Shown here: piece after piece, positions 1-7,325 of the stretch | Layout: every line of letters begins with the position of its first letter | Position numbering within the stretch: the stretch's first letter is position 1 | Source: Sphingomonas kaistensis | Lineage (GTDB): Bacteria; Pseudomonadota; Alphaproteobacteria; Sphingomonadales; Sphingomonadaceae | Reading direction: 5' to 3' | Assembly: GCF_036884275.1 (NCBI RefSeq) | Contig: NZ_CP145607.1 | Location: 310,001 to 374,000 of the forward strand | DNA length: 64,000 nucleotides | The notes under the pieces: generated by a model | Databases searched by the model: none | Told to the model about the DNA's origin: nothing | Seen by the model: only the letters and a program-made list of their open reading frames with translations | Position numbers and translations under genes: made by a program

Positions 1-463
1 GCCGGGTGGCCCGCGCCAGATCGGCCTGCGCGAGGTTCAACTCGCTTCGCGCGCCGAAGACCGCCGCCCGCGCTTCGGCCAGCGACGCAGCAAACGGGCG
101 CGAGTCGATGGTGAACAGCAATTGCCCCTGCCGGACGTAGGAGCCATCCTTGAAATGCACGCCGACGATCGCGCCCGACACACGCGGACGCACTTCGACC
201 GAGCGGCTGGCTTCGAACCGGCCCGAATAATCGTCCCACTCGGCCACCTGCCGCACGAGCGGCTGGGCGGCGGTCACGGTGACCGGCGGCGGCGCGGCAT
301 TGGCTTCGGTGCCGCCCGGACGACCGAAGGCAAGGCCGGCGACCAGCGCCAGGGGAACGAGGCCAAGCGCGATCTTCTGCTTGGTATTCAGCCGGGACAG
401 GCCGGCGGGCGGCGCGACTGGGGTCACATTGTCATCCATCTGGGGGTGCGAAGGCGCGTTCAT
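1..463 (-). CDS. RND efflux periplasmic adaptor (HlyD/AcrA type), C-terminus outside window
   Basis: Reading leftward from the ATG at 461-463, the protein has a short cytoplasmic leader, one hydrophobic segment at about residues 28-45 (GLVPLALVAGLAFG) and then the typical adaptor start: RPRVSGAIVGVHFKDGSYV, the lipoyl half-motif, followed by GQLLFTIDSRPF and an Ala-rich helical hairpin. Members of this family bridge an inner-membrane RND pump to an outer-membrane channel. About 154 residues are visible and the gene runs off the window edge. Its ATG overlaps the stop of the upstream 137-aa gene (ATGA), so the two are probably translationally coupled. A TetR gene and a palindromic operator lie upstream, which suggests a drug- or solvent-induced pump. 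The substrate cannot be told. Confidence 0.9.
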   Translation of the reverse strand, partial: MNAPSHPQMDDNVTPVAPPAGLSRLNTKQKIALGLVPLALVAGLAFGRPGGTEANAAPPPVTVTAAQPLVRQVAEWDDYSGRFEASRSVEVRPRVSGAIVGVHFKDGSYVRQGQLLFTIDSRPFAASLAEARAAVFGARSELNLAQADLARATR

Positions 464-873
464 CGACCGCGTCCCGACCGGGCGCGCTTGGCGATGCTGG
501 CGTGGATCAGCTCATACTGGTCGAGCGTGAAACCCTCGGCGAGAAAGGCGGCGAGTTCGCTCTTGGGCACCTTCCACCCCTGCCGCCACACGAACACGGC
601 GACCCGGCGCAGCACTTCGAGGCGCGGATTGGCGAGCTTGTTGGGCCGGCCCAGCCCGAACAGGCTTTCTAGCGCCGCGCCGATCCGGCCCGGTTCGCGC
701 AAAGAGGCAATGGTGTCGCGCTCGGCCAGCGCGACCACCGACCATTCGAGGGCCGACAGCCGGGCGGCGGCGGCAGGCGGGCTCGCGGCTTCGACCGCGA
801 CGAGGCGCGGTTCGAAGCCCCGAGGGCGAGGAGCAGGAGCGGCCGACCAGTCGGTGATGGGGAGAGAGGCCAT
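460..873 (-). CDS. Hypothetical protein, first gene of the RND efflux operon
   Basis: A 137-aa protein with no family I can name. The start at 873 is chosen because GAAAGGA lies 7-8 bases upstream; the frame stays open further but without a good ribosome site. It is Pro/Ala-rich at the N-terminus, then has a helical core (LSALEWSVVALAERD, FGLGRPNKLANPRLEVLRR) ending in a conserved-looking segment GFTLDQYELIHASI. There is no signal peptide or membrane segment. The last codon overlaps the start of the adaptor gene, so it is co-translated with the efflux genes and may be a small accessory or regulatory protein of that operon; this is inferred from position only. Confidence 0.7.
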   Translation of the reverse strand: MASLPITDWSAAPAPRPRGFEPRLVAVEAASPPAAAARLSALEWSVVALAERDTIASLREPGRIGAALESLFGLGRPNKLANPRLEVLRRVAVFVWRQGWKVPKSELAAFLAEGFTLDQYELIHASIAKRARSGRGR

Positions 874-1091
874 GAGAAATCCTTTCGGAAGGGCGCGACC
901 CAACGCTCCCGAAGCGCAAGGCTCGAGGTCGATCGGGCAAGAAAGGGGCGAGCAGCGACCGTGGCTGCGACGCATCACGCGCGTCGGCCTGCAACCAAGC
1001 TGCGATAAAATTAGGGTGGATCGACGACCCGCGCTTAGCGGGCTTCGAAGATCCTACAGGGTGTGAGTGTCATGGGAGCTTTCCTCTGTTC

Positions 1092-1110
1092 TATACTGAA
1101 CGGTATATAA
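1092..1110. promoter_or_regulatory. Candidate TetR operator in front of the efflux operon
   Basis: The 16-bp core TATAC-TGAACG-GTATA is an interrupted palindrome about 220 bases upstream of the efflux-operon start. The 19-mer ending CGGTATATAA matches the 19-mer at 1775-1793 in 15 positions. An isolated half-site TATACCG follows at about 1138-1144. The two sites flank the tetR gene, which fits a local repressor controlling both the pump and itself. No binding data can be inferred beyond sequence symmetry. Confidence 0.55.
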
Positions 1111-1165
1111 ACAGGATTCGGGCCGGTCAAGACTTCTATACCGGCCAGTAGAAAATAATTTTGCG

Positions 1166-1765
1166 CTATTTTCCGGGCCAGATGGCGATGCTAGTCCGCA
1201 CCACCTGCTCCAGCTGCGCGCGCGACGCGCCGCTCGACGCCTGCACCGACATGCCCTGCAGGATCGCCAGCAGATAATCGGTCATCGCCGCGGCATCGAC
1301 GTGCGCCGGCAGATCGCCCTCGTCCTTGGCCCGCTGCATCCGGTCCAGCATCGCCTGATGCGACGACCCGCGCCGGGCCATCAGATCGGCCTTCACCGAG
1401 TCGGCCTCCTGCCCGCAGCTAATGGTGCTGATCACGCGCATACAGCCGCGCGGCTCGCACTCGCTGGTCTGCATCTCGAGCGCGCCGGTAAGCAACCGCT
1501 CCGCCACCTCGCGCGATGTCGGCGCGGCCAGCGCCTCCCCGACGTACGCAAGCTTCTCGCGCTCGTAGAGATCGAGCGCCTTCTTGAAGAGCGCTTCCTT
1601 GTTGCCAAACGCGGCATACAGGCTCGGCCGGGTGATCCCCATCGCCTCGGTCAGATCGGTCAGCGACGCGCCTTCATAGCCCTTGCTCCAGAACACGCGC
1701 AGCGCGGCGGCCAATGCCTCGTCGACATCGAACTCGCGCGGGCGGCCTTTGCAGACCTTGGGCAT
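1166..1765 (-). CDS. TetR/AcrR-family transcriptional repressor of the efflux operon
   Basis: A 199-aa protein starting MPKVCKGRPREF. The helix-turn-helix at residues about 14-55 is typical (EALAAALRVFWSKGYEGAS, then LTEAMGITRPSLYAAFGNKE). The C-terminal half resembles the AcrR-like C-terminal domain with TSECEPRGCMR. Start choice: a longer frame begins at 1777 or further upstream, but the 1777 ATG lies inside the candidate operator, and the protein from 1765 has the usual family length. It sits upstream of, and reads in the same direction as, the RND adaptor operon, so it most likely represses that pump. Confidence 0.88.
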   Translation of the reverse strand: MPKVCKGRPREFDVDEALAAALRVFWSKGYEGASLTDLTEAMGITRPSLYAAFGNKEALFKKALDLYEREKLAYVGEALAAPTSREVAERLLTGALEMQTSECEPRGCMRVISTISCGQEADSVKADLMARRGSSHQAMLDRMQRAKDEGDLPAHVDAAAMTDYLLAILQGMSVQASSGASRAQLEQVVRTSIAIWPGK

Positions 1766-1774
1766 GAGACTTAC

Positions 1775-1793
1775 CATATCGATCGGTATATAA
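1775..1793. promoter_or_regulatory. Candidate TetR autoregulatory operator
   Basis: Imperfect palindrome ATATCGATCGGTATA directly upstream of the chosen tetR start. It shares CGGTATATAA and 15 of 19 bases with the site at 1092-1110. Its location in the tetR leader suggests autorepression. Confidence 0.5.
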
Positions 1794-1862
1794 GTCGATT
1801 GGCACGGAAGTCCAATGCCCCCTCGCCTTCCCAATCCGCCCGGCCCTCGCTAGCGCATCACC

Positions 1863-2594
1863 ATGCCCGCCACCCCCGCCTGGCCCCCGCGCAGCCTGCC
1901 GCGCCTGTTCGTCGAACAGACCCTGGCCGAGGGCGAAGCGCTGCTGCTCGAAGGCAAGCCCGCCCATTATCTCGCCAACGTGCTGCGTCTCGGCGAAGGG
2001 GCCGAGGTGCTGCTGTTCGACGGCCACAGCGGCGAATGGCAGGCGGTGATCGAAGCCGCGCACAAGAAGAAGCTGGTCCTTCGCCCGACTGCCCGAACCC
2101 GCCCACCCGAGGACTTGCCGCCGCTCACCCTCGCCTTCGCCCCGGTCAAACGCGCACCGCTTGAATGGCTGATCGAAAAAGCGACCGAGCTCGGAGTCGC
2201 CCGGCTGCAGCCCGTCATCACCCACCGCACCGTGGTCGAACGCCTCAATCCCGAGCGACTCGCGGCCATTGCGATCGAAGCCGCCGAACAATGCGGCCGC
2301 ACCCGGCTTCCCGACCTGCTCGCTCCGATGAAGCTCGATGCGCTGCTCGCCGATCCGCCCGGCCCCATCCTGTTCGCCGACGAAACCGGCGGCGTCCCGC
2401 TGGTGTCGGCCGCGCGGCCCGGCCCGGCTACCATTCTCACCGGCCCCGAAGGCGGCTTCACCCCCGACGAGCGCGACCGCATCCTCGCCGCGGGCGCCAC
2501 CGGGGTCGGCCTCGGCCCCCGCATCCTTCGCGCCGAAACCGCCGCGCTGGCCGCACTAAGCCTGTATATGGCGGCGGCCGGGGATTGGCGCTAA
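1863..2594 (+). CDS. rsmE: 16S rRNA (uracil(1498)-N(3))-methyltransferase
   Basis: A 243-aa SPOUT-class methyltransferase that methylates U1498 of 16S rRNA. The N-terminal PUA-like part carries the HYLANVLRL signature (about residues 35-43). The knotted C-terminal domain has EWLIEKATELGV, ERLAAIAIEAAEQCGR, the SAM-binding TILTGPEGGFTPDE and the closing GLGPRILRAETA. Length is normal. gshA starts 10 bases after its stop, so the two are likely co-transcribed. Confidence 0.95.
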   Translation: MPATPAWPPRSLPRLFVEQTLAEGEALLLEGKPAHYLANVLRLGEGAEVLLFDGHSGEWQAVIEAAHKKKLVLRPTARTRPPEDLPPLTLAFAPVKRAPLEWLIEKATELGVARLQPVITHRTVVERLNPERLAAIAIEAAEQCGRTRLPDLLAPMKLDALLADPPGPILFADETGGVPLVSAARPGPATILTGPEGGFTPDERDRILAAGATGVGLGPRILRAETAALAALSLYMAAAGDWR

Positions 2595-2604
2595 CGGGCG
2601 CGTC

Positions 2605-3975
2605 ATGACCACGCGCACCGACCTTAGCGACAGCCCCCTGATCGAGGGCCGCGACGACCTGCTGTCGGTATTCAGCGGCGGCGAAAAACCGAAAACCAAT
2701 TGGCGCATCGGCACCGAGCACGAGAAATTCGTCTACCGCCTTGCGGACCACCGCGCGCCTTCGTGGGACGAACCCGGCGGCATCCGCGACCTCCTCATGG
2801 GCCTCACCGAATATGGCTGGAGCCCGATCCTCGAGGATGGAAAGGTCATCGCGCTCGCCGGCGCCGACGGCACCATCAGTCTCGAACCCGCCGGCCAGCT
2901 CGAACTGTCGGGCGCCCCGCTCGCCACCCTCCACGACACCTGCGCCGAAGCCGGCCGCCACCTCGAACAGGTCAAAGCCATCGGCGACCGCCTCGGCCTC
3001 GGCTTCCTCGGCCTCGGCATGTGGCCCGACAAGACCCGCGCCGAGCTGCCGATCATGCCCAAGGGCCGCTACGGCATCATGCTCCGCCACATGCCGCGCG
3101 TGGGCTCGCTCGGGCTCGACATGATGCTCCGGACCTGTACCATCCAGGTCAATCTCGACTACAGTTCCGAAGCCGACATGGTGAAGAAATTCCGCGTCGG
3201 CCTGGCTCTTCAGCCGCTCGCCACCGCCCTGTTCGCCAATTCCCCGCTGACCGAAGGCAAGCCCAACGGCTTCAAGTCCTTCCGCAGCCACATCTGGACC
3301 GACACTGACCCCCACCGCACCGGCATGTTGCCGCAGGTGTTCGAGAACGGCTTCGGCTACGAAAGCTACTGCGACTATGCGCTGGGCGTGCCGATGTATT
3401 TCGTCATGCGCGACGGCCGCTACATCGACTGCGCGGGCGAAAGCTTCCGCGCCTTTCTCGATGGCAAGCTGCCCCAGCTTCCCGGCGAAAAGCCGACGAT
3501 CGCCGACTGGACCGACCACCTGTCCACCGCCTTCCCCGAAGTCCGCCTCAAGAGCTTCCTCGAAATGCGCGGTGCGGACGGCGGGCGCTGGAGCCGGATC
3601 TGCGCCCTTCCTGCCCTGTGGGTCGGCCTGCTCTACGACCAGACCGCGCTCGACGCCGCCTGGGACCTCGTCAAGCATTGGACGATCGAGGAACGCGAAG
3701 CGCTCCGTTCCGCCGTCCCGGCCCAGGCGCTCGACGCCCCCGTCCCCGGCGGCGGCACCGTGCGCGACCTCGGCGCCCGCGTCCTCGACATCGCGTCGGC
3801 TGGCCTGTCCGCCCGTGCCAATCTCGATGCCGGCGGGACCAACGAAAGCGGCTTCCTCGACCCCTTGCGCGACGTGATCGCCACCGGCATCACCCCCGCC
3901 GACCGCCTCCTCGCCTGGTACAACGGACCGTGGAACGGCGACGTCACACACGTTTACGACGAGCTCAGCTTCTAA
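2605..3975 (+). CDS. gshA: Glutamate-cysteine ligase (plant/alphaproteobacterial type)
   Basis: A 456-aa enzyme catalysing the ATP-dependent first step of glutathione synthesis. Recognised by the N-terminal NWRIGTEHEKFVYR, LAGADGTISLEPAGQLELSG, MLRTCTIQVNLDYSSE, and the later RSHIWTDTDPHRTGMLP and FLEMRGADGG blocks characteristic of the plant-like class. It is cytoplasmic. Its stop codon overlaps the 3' end of the broken terminase gene on the other strand by 4 bp, so the two loci converge. Confidence 0.95.
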   Translation: MTTRTDLSDSPLIEGRDDLLSVFSGGEKPKTNWRIGTEHEKFVYRLADHRAPSWDEPGGIRDLLMGLTEYGWSPILEDGKVIALAGADGTISLEPAGQLELSGAPLATLHDTCAEAGRHLEQVKAIGDRLGLGFLGLGMWPDKTRAELPIMPKGRYGIMLRHMPRVGSLGLDMMLRTCTIQVNLDYSSEADMVKKFRVGLALQPLATALFANSPLTEGKPNGFKSFRSHIWTDTDPHRTGMLPQVFENGFGYESYCDYALGVPMYFVMRDGRYIDCAGESFRAFLDGKLPQLPGEKPTIADWTDHLSTAFPEVRLKSFLEMRGADGGRWSRICALPALWVGLLYDQTALDAAWDLVKHWTIEEREALRSAVPAQALDAPVPGGGTVRDLGARVLDIASAGLSARANLDAGGTNESGFLDPLRDVIATGITPADRLLAWYNGPWNGDVTHVYDELSF

Positions 3976-5303
3976 AGGTTCGCAAACCCCCGCACACCCG
4001 GCGGCACGCGTCGCCCGGCGCTGGCCAGATCGGTCAGCGCCCACACCATCGCGTCGGCCCGGTCGGGCGAGCCTTTGCCCTCGTAACCGCTCGTGGTGAG
4101 GTGTCACAACTCCTGCTCCAGCTCGGGAAACCGCCCCGCCAGCCCCGCCTTGCCGTTCTCGAACAGGATCGCCATCGGCTCGGCCCGCGCCGCCTTGCCC
4201 AAATGCGCGTGAACCTTGGTCACCGGCAGGTGGAAATCCGCCGCGCCCAGCACCTGAAGCACCATGTCGCCGCCGTTGTTGGCTTCCACCACCACCTTGT
4301 CGGCGCCCCATATTGCCGCCGCCTCGGCCACCCGTGTCGCCCACCCCGAAGGGGTCTGCCCCCGGCAACTGAGGTCCGCCAGCACCAGCAGCCGCCCGCC
4401 CGGCACCCGCCCGCAGACCACGATCCCGCACGCGTCCCCGGTGCTGGTTGCGGGCGGATCGACCCCGATCACCACCCGCTCGGGCGCGCCCCACTCCTCG
4501 CTCGCGACCCGCACCTTTTCGACCAGCTCGCGGCTCCAGAGCGCCCCTTCGGCTTCGGCGGTCAGCTCGCCATCCAGCTCGCGCGCGCCAAGCCGCGTCC
4601 CCCGATACAGCGCCTCCATCCGGACGTGCCACCCTTGCGGCAAATCGAGATTCTCTGCGGTCCGCCCCCGCGTCACTTCCGTCCCCGGCGCGCCTGCGAT
4701 CTCCAGCAGCAGCGCGTCATTTCCCGGCGTCGTCGTCACCACCGATCGCGGCTGATCGCCTAGCCGCAGCCCCAGTTGCAGATTGCTCCACGCCTCGGCC
4801 GCATCGCTCCATTTGCCCAACTCGTCGGCCCAGGCAAAATGATGCTGCGGTCCGCGCAGGCCATCGCCATTCGCCCCGCTGTAGAGCGTCGCCACCGCCC
4901 CCGACTTGAACCGCAGCTCGTTCCGCGAGGCGCACCAGCGCGGTTCCTCGCCCGGTGGGGCACAGGCGATCAATCCGCTCTCCCCCTCGACCATAATCCG
5001 CCGCGCATCCTCGATCGTCGCCCCGACCAGCGCGATCCGGCACCCGGGATGGCGGCGCGCCTGCTCGAGCACCCACTCCGCGCCCACCCGAGTCTTGCCG
5101 AACCCGCGCCCGGCCTGCAGCAGCCACACCGACCAATCGCCCGGCGGCGGCTTCTGGCTGTCACGCTCGAAACAGGCCCACGCCCAGGCCAGCGCGCGCC
5201 GGTCGGCCGGCGACAACTGGTCCAGCGGCATCTTGTCGCGCAGCCATTTGGGCGCATTGGCGACCTCGCGCAGCACGGCGCGCGGGCACACATCCTCGGC
5301 CAT
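3972..5303 (-). pseudogene. Phage/GTA terminase large subunit interrupted by an in-frame TGA
   Basis: The 399-aa open part has a terminase ATPase with a Walker-A-like QAGRGFGKT (residues 63-71) and Walker B HHFAWADE (residue pair 160-161), then the start of an RNase H-like nuclease domain with VVIGVDPPATS (D282) and VVVEANNGGD. The frame is stopped by TGA at 4104-4106 but continues without a shift for 43 more codons to a TAG at 3972-3974. That tail contains SPDRADAMVWAL, the usual last nuclease motif carrying the third metal-binding Asp. A single base change from a Cys or Trp codon would explain this. The truncated product should package ATPase-like but lack full nuclease activity. Three bases separate it from the upstream small-terminase-like gene. 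It could also be a sequencing error. Confidence 0.8.
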
Positions 5304-5305
5304 GC

Positions 5306-5827
5306 TCAGCGCTTCCGCTCGAGCCGCTCCTGCCGCTCTTGCCGGCGTTGCTCTTCCTCCCGCTTGCGCTCCAGCCGCATCCGAATCAGCAGCGCCTGCA
5401 AACGCGCCGCGGCCTCCTTGGCGTCGGACTTGCGCGGGTTCTGATCGCCCAGTTCGCGCCCGACATTGCGCTCGTGCTGCGCGACCAGCGACAGCAGCAG
5501 CTTGGCGTCCATGCCCGCCAGCGCGGCGCCATCCGCCTGCTTCGGGGTCGCCGCCCGCAGCAGTCGAAGGCCGCGGCTGACCAGTTCCGCCTTGAGGAGC
5601 GCGGTGGCATGATCCTGCGCAGCCGCAAAAGCGGCCCGGAATTCCGGATCGTCCCGCCGCCTTTTGTAGATGGTGGAATCCGAAACCCCGGCCTTTTTGG
5701 CGGACACCCTGATGTTGCAGCTCTGGGCAAAGGCGGAAAGGAAAGCCTCCTGCCGCTCCAGCCCGAACTCGTTAGGCCGCTCCCCCCGTCGCTGAAGCTC
5801 GCAGCCATTCCCGCCAACAATACCCAT
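5306..5827 (-). CDS. Small-terminase-like HTH protein
   Basis: A 173-aa protein just upstream of the terminase large subunit. Residues about 20-65 form a helix-turn-helix (FLSAFAQSCNIRVSAKKAG, then VSDSTIYKRRRDDPEFR) of the kind found in small terminases and in the first gene of sphingomonad GTA-like clusters. The C-terminus is strongly charged and helical (RMRLERKREEEQRRQERQE), probably a coiled coil. The ATG at 5827 is chosen; the frame is open further upstream but with atypical composition. No portal, protease or capsid genes follow, so this pair looks like a remnant of a head-packaging cluster. Confidence 0.65.
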   Translation of the reverse strand: MGIVGGNGCELQRRGERPNEFGLERQEAFLSAFAQSCNIRVSAKKAGVSDSTIYKRRRDDPEFRAAFAAAQDHATALLKAELVSRGLRLLRAATPKQADGAALAGMDAKLLLSLVAQHERNVGRELGDQNPRKSDAKEAAARLQALLIRMRLERKREEEQRRQERQERLERKR

Positions 5828-5933
5828 GAACCCGACCCATACAAACTGAGCCGCGTGACTATCCTTTTTGGTTCGTTTTGTCAAGATCTGCGAACCGCCT
5901 CGCAGCGGCGGCACGCACCGTCTACAAAGGGTC

Positions 5934-6347
5934 ATGGCTCTCAAGCCCCTCAAAATCTTCTTCGACGGCGGCGCCCGTCCCAATCCCGGCCGGATTGAGG
6001 TGGCGGTGGTCGCGCGCGGCCAGGTGCACCTCTTCGACGACCTCGGTATCGGCACCAACGGCGACGCCGAATGGCTCGCGCTTATCGCCGCGCTGGACGT
6101 CGCTCAGTCCCTCGCCGTGCTCGCCTTCGATCTCCTCGGCGACAGCCGCGCGGTGATCGAACAGGCGAGCGGCCTCGTCCCCTGCCGGACGCCTGCCGCC
6201 CGCGCCTATCGTGCGCGCTTCGAGGAAGCCGCCGCAGCGCAACCGCCCCGCCGCCTGCGCTGGATTCCCCGCGCGCAGAACCTTGCCGGCATCGCGCTCA
6301 GCCGCCGCGCCTCAGGTTACAGCGGGTGGGGCCCCAGAAACAGGTAA
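5934..6347 (+). CDS. RNase H-like fold protein
   Basis: A 137-aa protein beginning MALKPLKIFFDGGARPNPG. FDGGARPNPG is the first RNase H strand with its metal-binding Asp; GDAEWLALIAAL carries the Glu and LLGDSRAVI the next Asp. The final motif WIPRAQNLAGIAL lacks the Asp usual at that point in true RNase HI. The family is reported as ribonuclease H-like and may cleave RNA in hybrids, but activity here is uncertain. The start is set by AAAGG just upstream and by the family start; an upstream extension is improbable. The 3' end overlaps the convergent Crp/Fnr gene by 31 bp. Confidence 0.8.
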   Translation: MALKPLKIFFDGGARPNPGRIEVAVVARGQVHLFDDLGIGTNGDAEWLALIAALDVAQSLAVLAFDLLGDSRAVIEQASGLVPCRTPAARAYRARFEEAAAAQPPRRLRWIPRAQNLAGIALSRRASGYSGWGPRNR

Positions 6348-7042
6348 CGCGGATCGAATTCGGCCAGCGCCTGAAGCCCGGGCAAGTCATGAATGACGAA
6401 GCGCTGGTCGCGCACATCGCACAATCCGCGATCCCGCAGCTGACGGAGCGTCCGGTTGACGTGCACCGCGGTCAGGCCAAGGCACTCGCCCAATTCGTTC
6501 TGGTTCAGCGGAAAGGCGAAACCGTCGGCGTCAGTCAGCCCGACGATGCCCAGTCGCTCGTGAAGCTCGCAGAACAGATGCGCCATCCGCCCCGGCGCCT
6601 GCCGCCGTCCCAGCGACAATTCCCATTCGCGGTGAATTGATGCATCGAGGTTAGTGCCAAACCAATAGATCAGCGCCAACCGCGGATAATCGTTGGTCAT
6701 TGCCCACAGCCGCTCGTGCGGCACCATCGCCAGGCGGCAGTGGGTGAAGCTCACAATGTCGTGGTCGAGCCATTTCAATGTAAAGCTGTGAAGATCGATT
6801 GGATCACCGGCCAGGTTCAATTCGGTGATCTGCCTTGTACCGTTGCGGAGCCCCTTGTGCCGCCCGGTGACTCCGCTTAGCAGGATCCGGCTGTCACGCT
6901 GCGGCTGGTTGGCGCGGATGATCGTCCGGTCGGGACCGACCTCCTGCTCGCCGTCGGGCAGCGCGCGGATCACCTTTTCTTCTTCCTGGCTGATCTCGAA
7001 ACGCGAGCGCAGGCGCTTGAGATGGATATCCATGCCCATCAT
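6317..7042 (-). CDS. Crp/Fnr-family transcriptional regulator
   Basis: A 241-aa protein with an N-terminal cyclic-nucleotide-binding-like beta-roll (about residues 20-140) and a C-terminal winged helix whose recognition segment reads NELGECLGLTAVHVNRTL, followed by LRDRGLCDV. There is no Fnr-type cysteine cluster at the N-terminus, so an iron-sulfur oxygen sensor is unlikely. The start ATG is preceded by GAGGGGGAG and overlaps the stop of the upstream DUF6894 gene (ATGA). The effector and targets are unknown. Confidence 0.88.
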   Translation of the reverse strand: MMGMDIHLKRLRSRFEISQEEEKVIRALPDGEQEVGPDRTIIRANQPQRDSRILLSGVTGRHKGLRNGTRQITELNLAGDPIDLHSFTLKWLDHDIVSFTHCRLAMVPHERLWAMTNDYPRLALIYWFGTNLDASIHREWELSLGRRQAPGRMAHLFCELHERLGIVGLTDADGFAFPLNQNELGECLGLTAVHVNRTLRQLRDRGLCDVRDQRFVIHDLPGLQALAEFDPRYLFLGPHPL

Positions 7043-7287
7043 TGCGCTCCCCCTCGCACCTCGACCGCGTCGCAGAATGGAACAACGGTGGTGACCCCGC
7101 CATCGTCCTCGATATCGATCCGGCCGCCAAGATCGATCAGACCCGTCATCCGGATTTCCTCGGCCAGGATCGATCGGATGCTGATGATCGCCTGGCTCCG
7201 CGCATTGTCGAGGTCGGACAGGACAACTCCTTCCTTGTCGGGAAGAAAGCCGATGCCGTTGTGGATGTGGAAAAAGTACCGCTGCAT
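7039..7287 (-). CDS. DUF6894-family small protein
   Basis: An 82-aa protein starting MQRYFFHIHNGIGFLPDKEG, with the family pattern of an N-terminal RYFFH strand, an Asp/Glu-rich loop, a central helix (LDNARSQAIISIRSILAEE) and the closing strand pair DIEDDGGVTTVVPF. It is translationally coupled to the Crp/Fnr gene downstream. The function of the family is unknown; it is common in sphingomonads and rhizobia, often as multiple copies. Confidence 0.8.
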   Translation of the reverse strand: MQRYFFHIHNGIGFLPDKEGVVLSDLDNARSQAIISIRSILAEEIRMTGLIDLGGRIDIEDDGGVTTVVPFCDAVEVRGGAQ

Positions 7288-7325
7288 GCTCGCTCAACGA
7301 CGCTTTGGCGTTTGGGGTTCAGCGA

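Noticed and set aside
122..1066. Plus-strand 314-codon open frame
   Set aside because: It lies opposite the RND adaptor and its coupled gene, is Arg-rich with no domain, and is a high-GC shadow.
2458..4632. Minus-strand 724-codon frame antisense to gshA
   Set aside because: The plus strand encodes a clear glutamate-cysteine ligase; the antisense translation is Gly/Arg/Ala-rich low complexity. It overlaps the true terminase in another frame.
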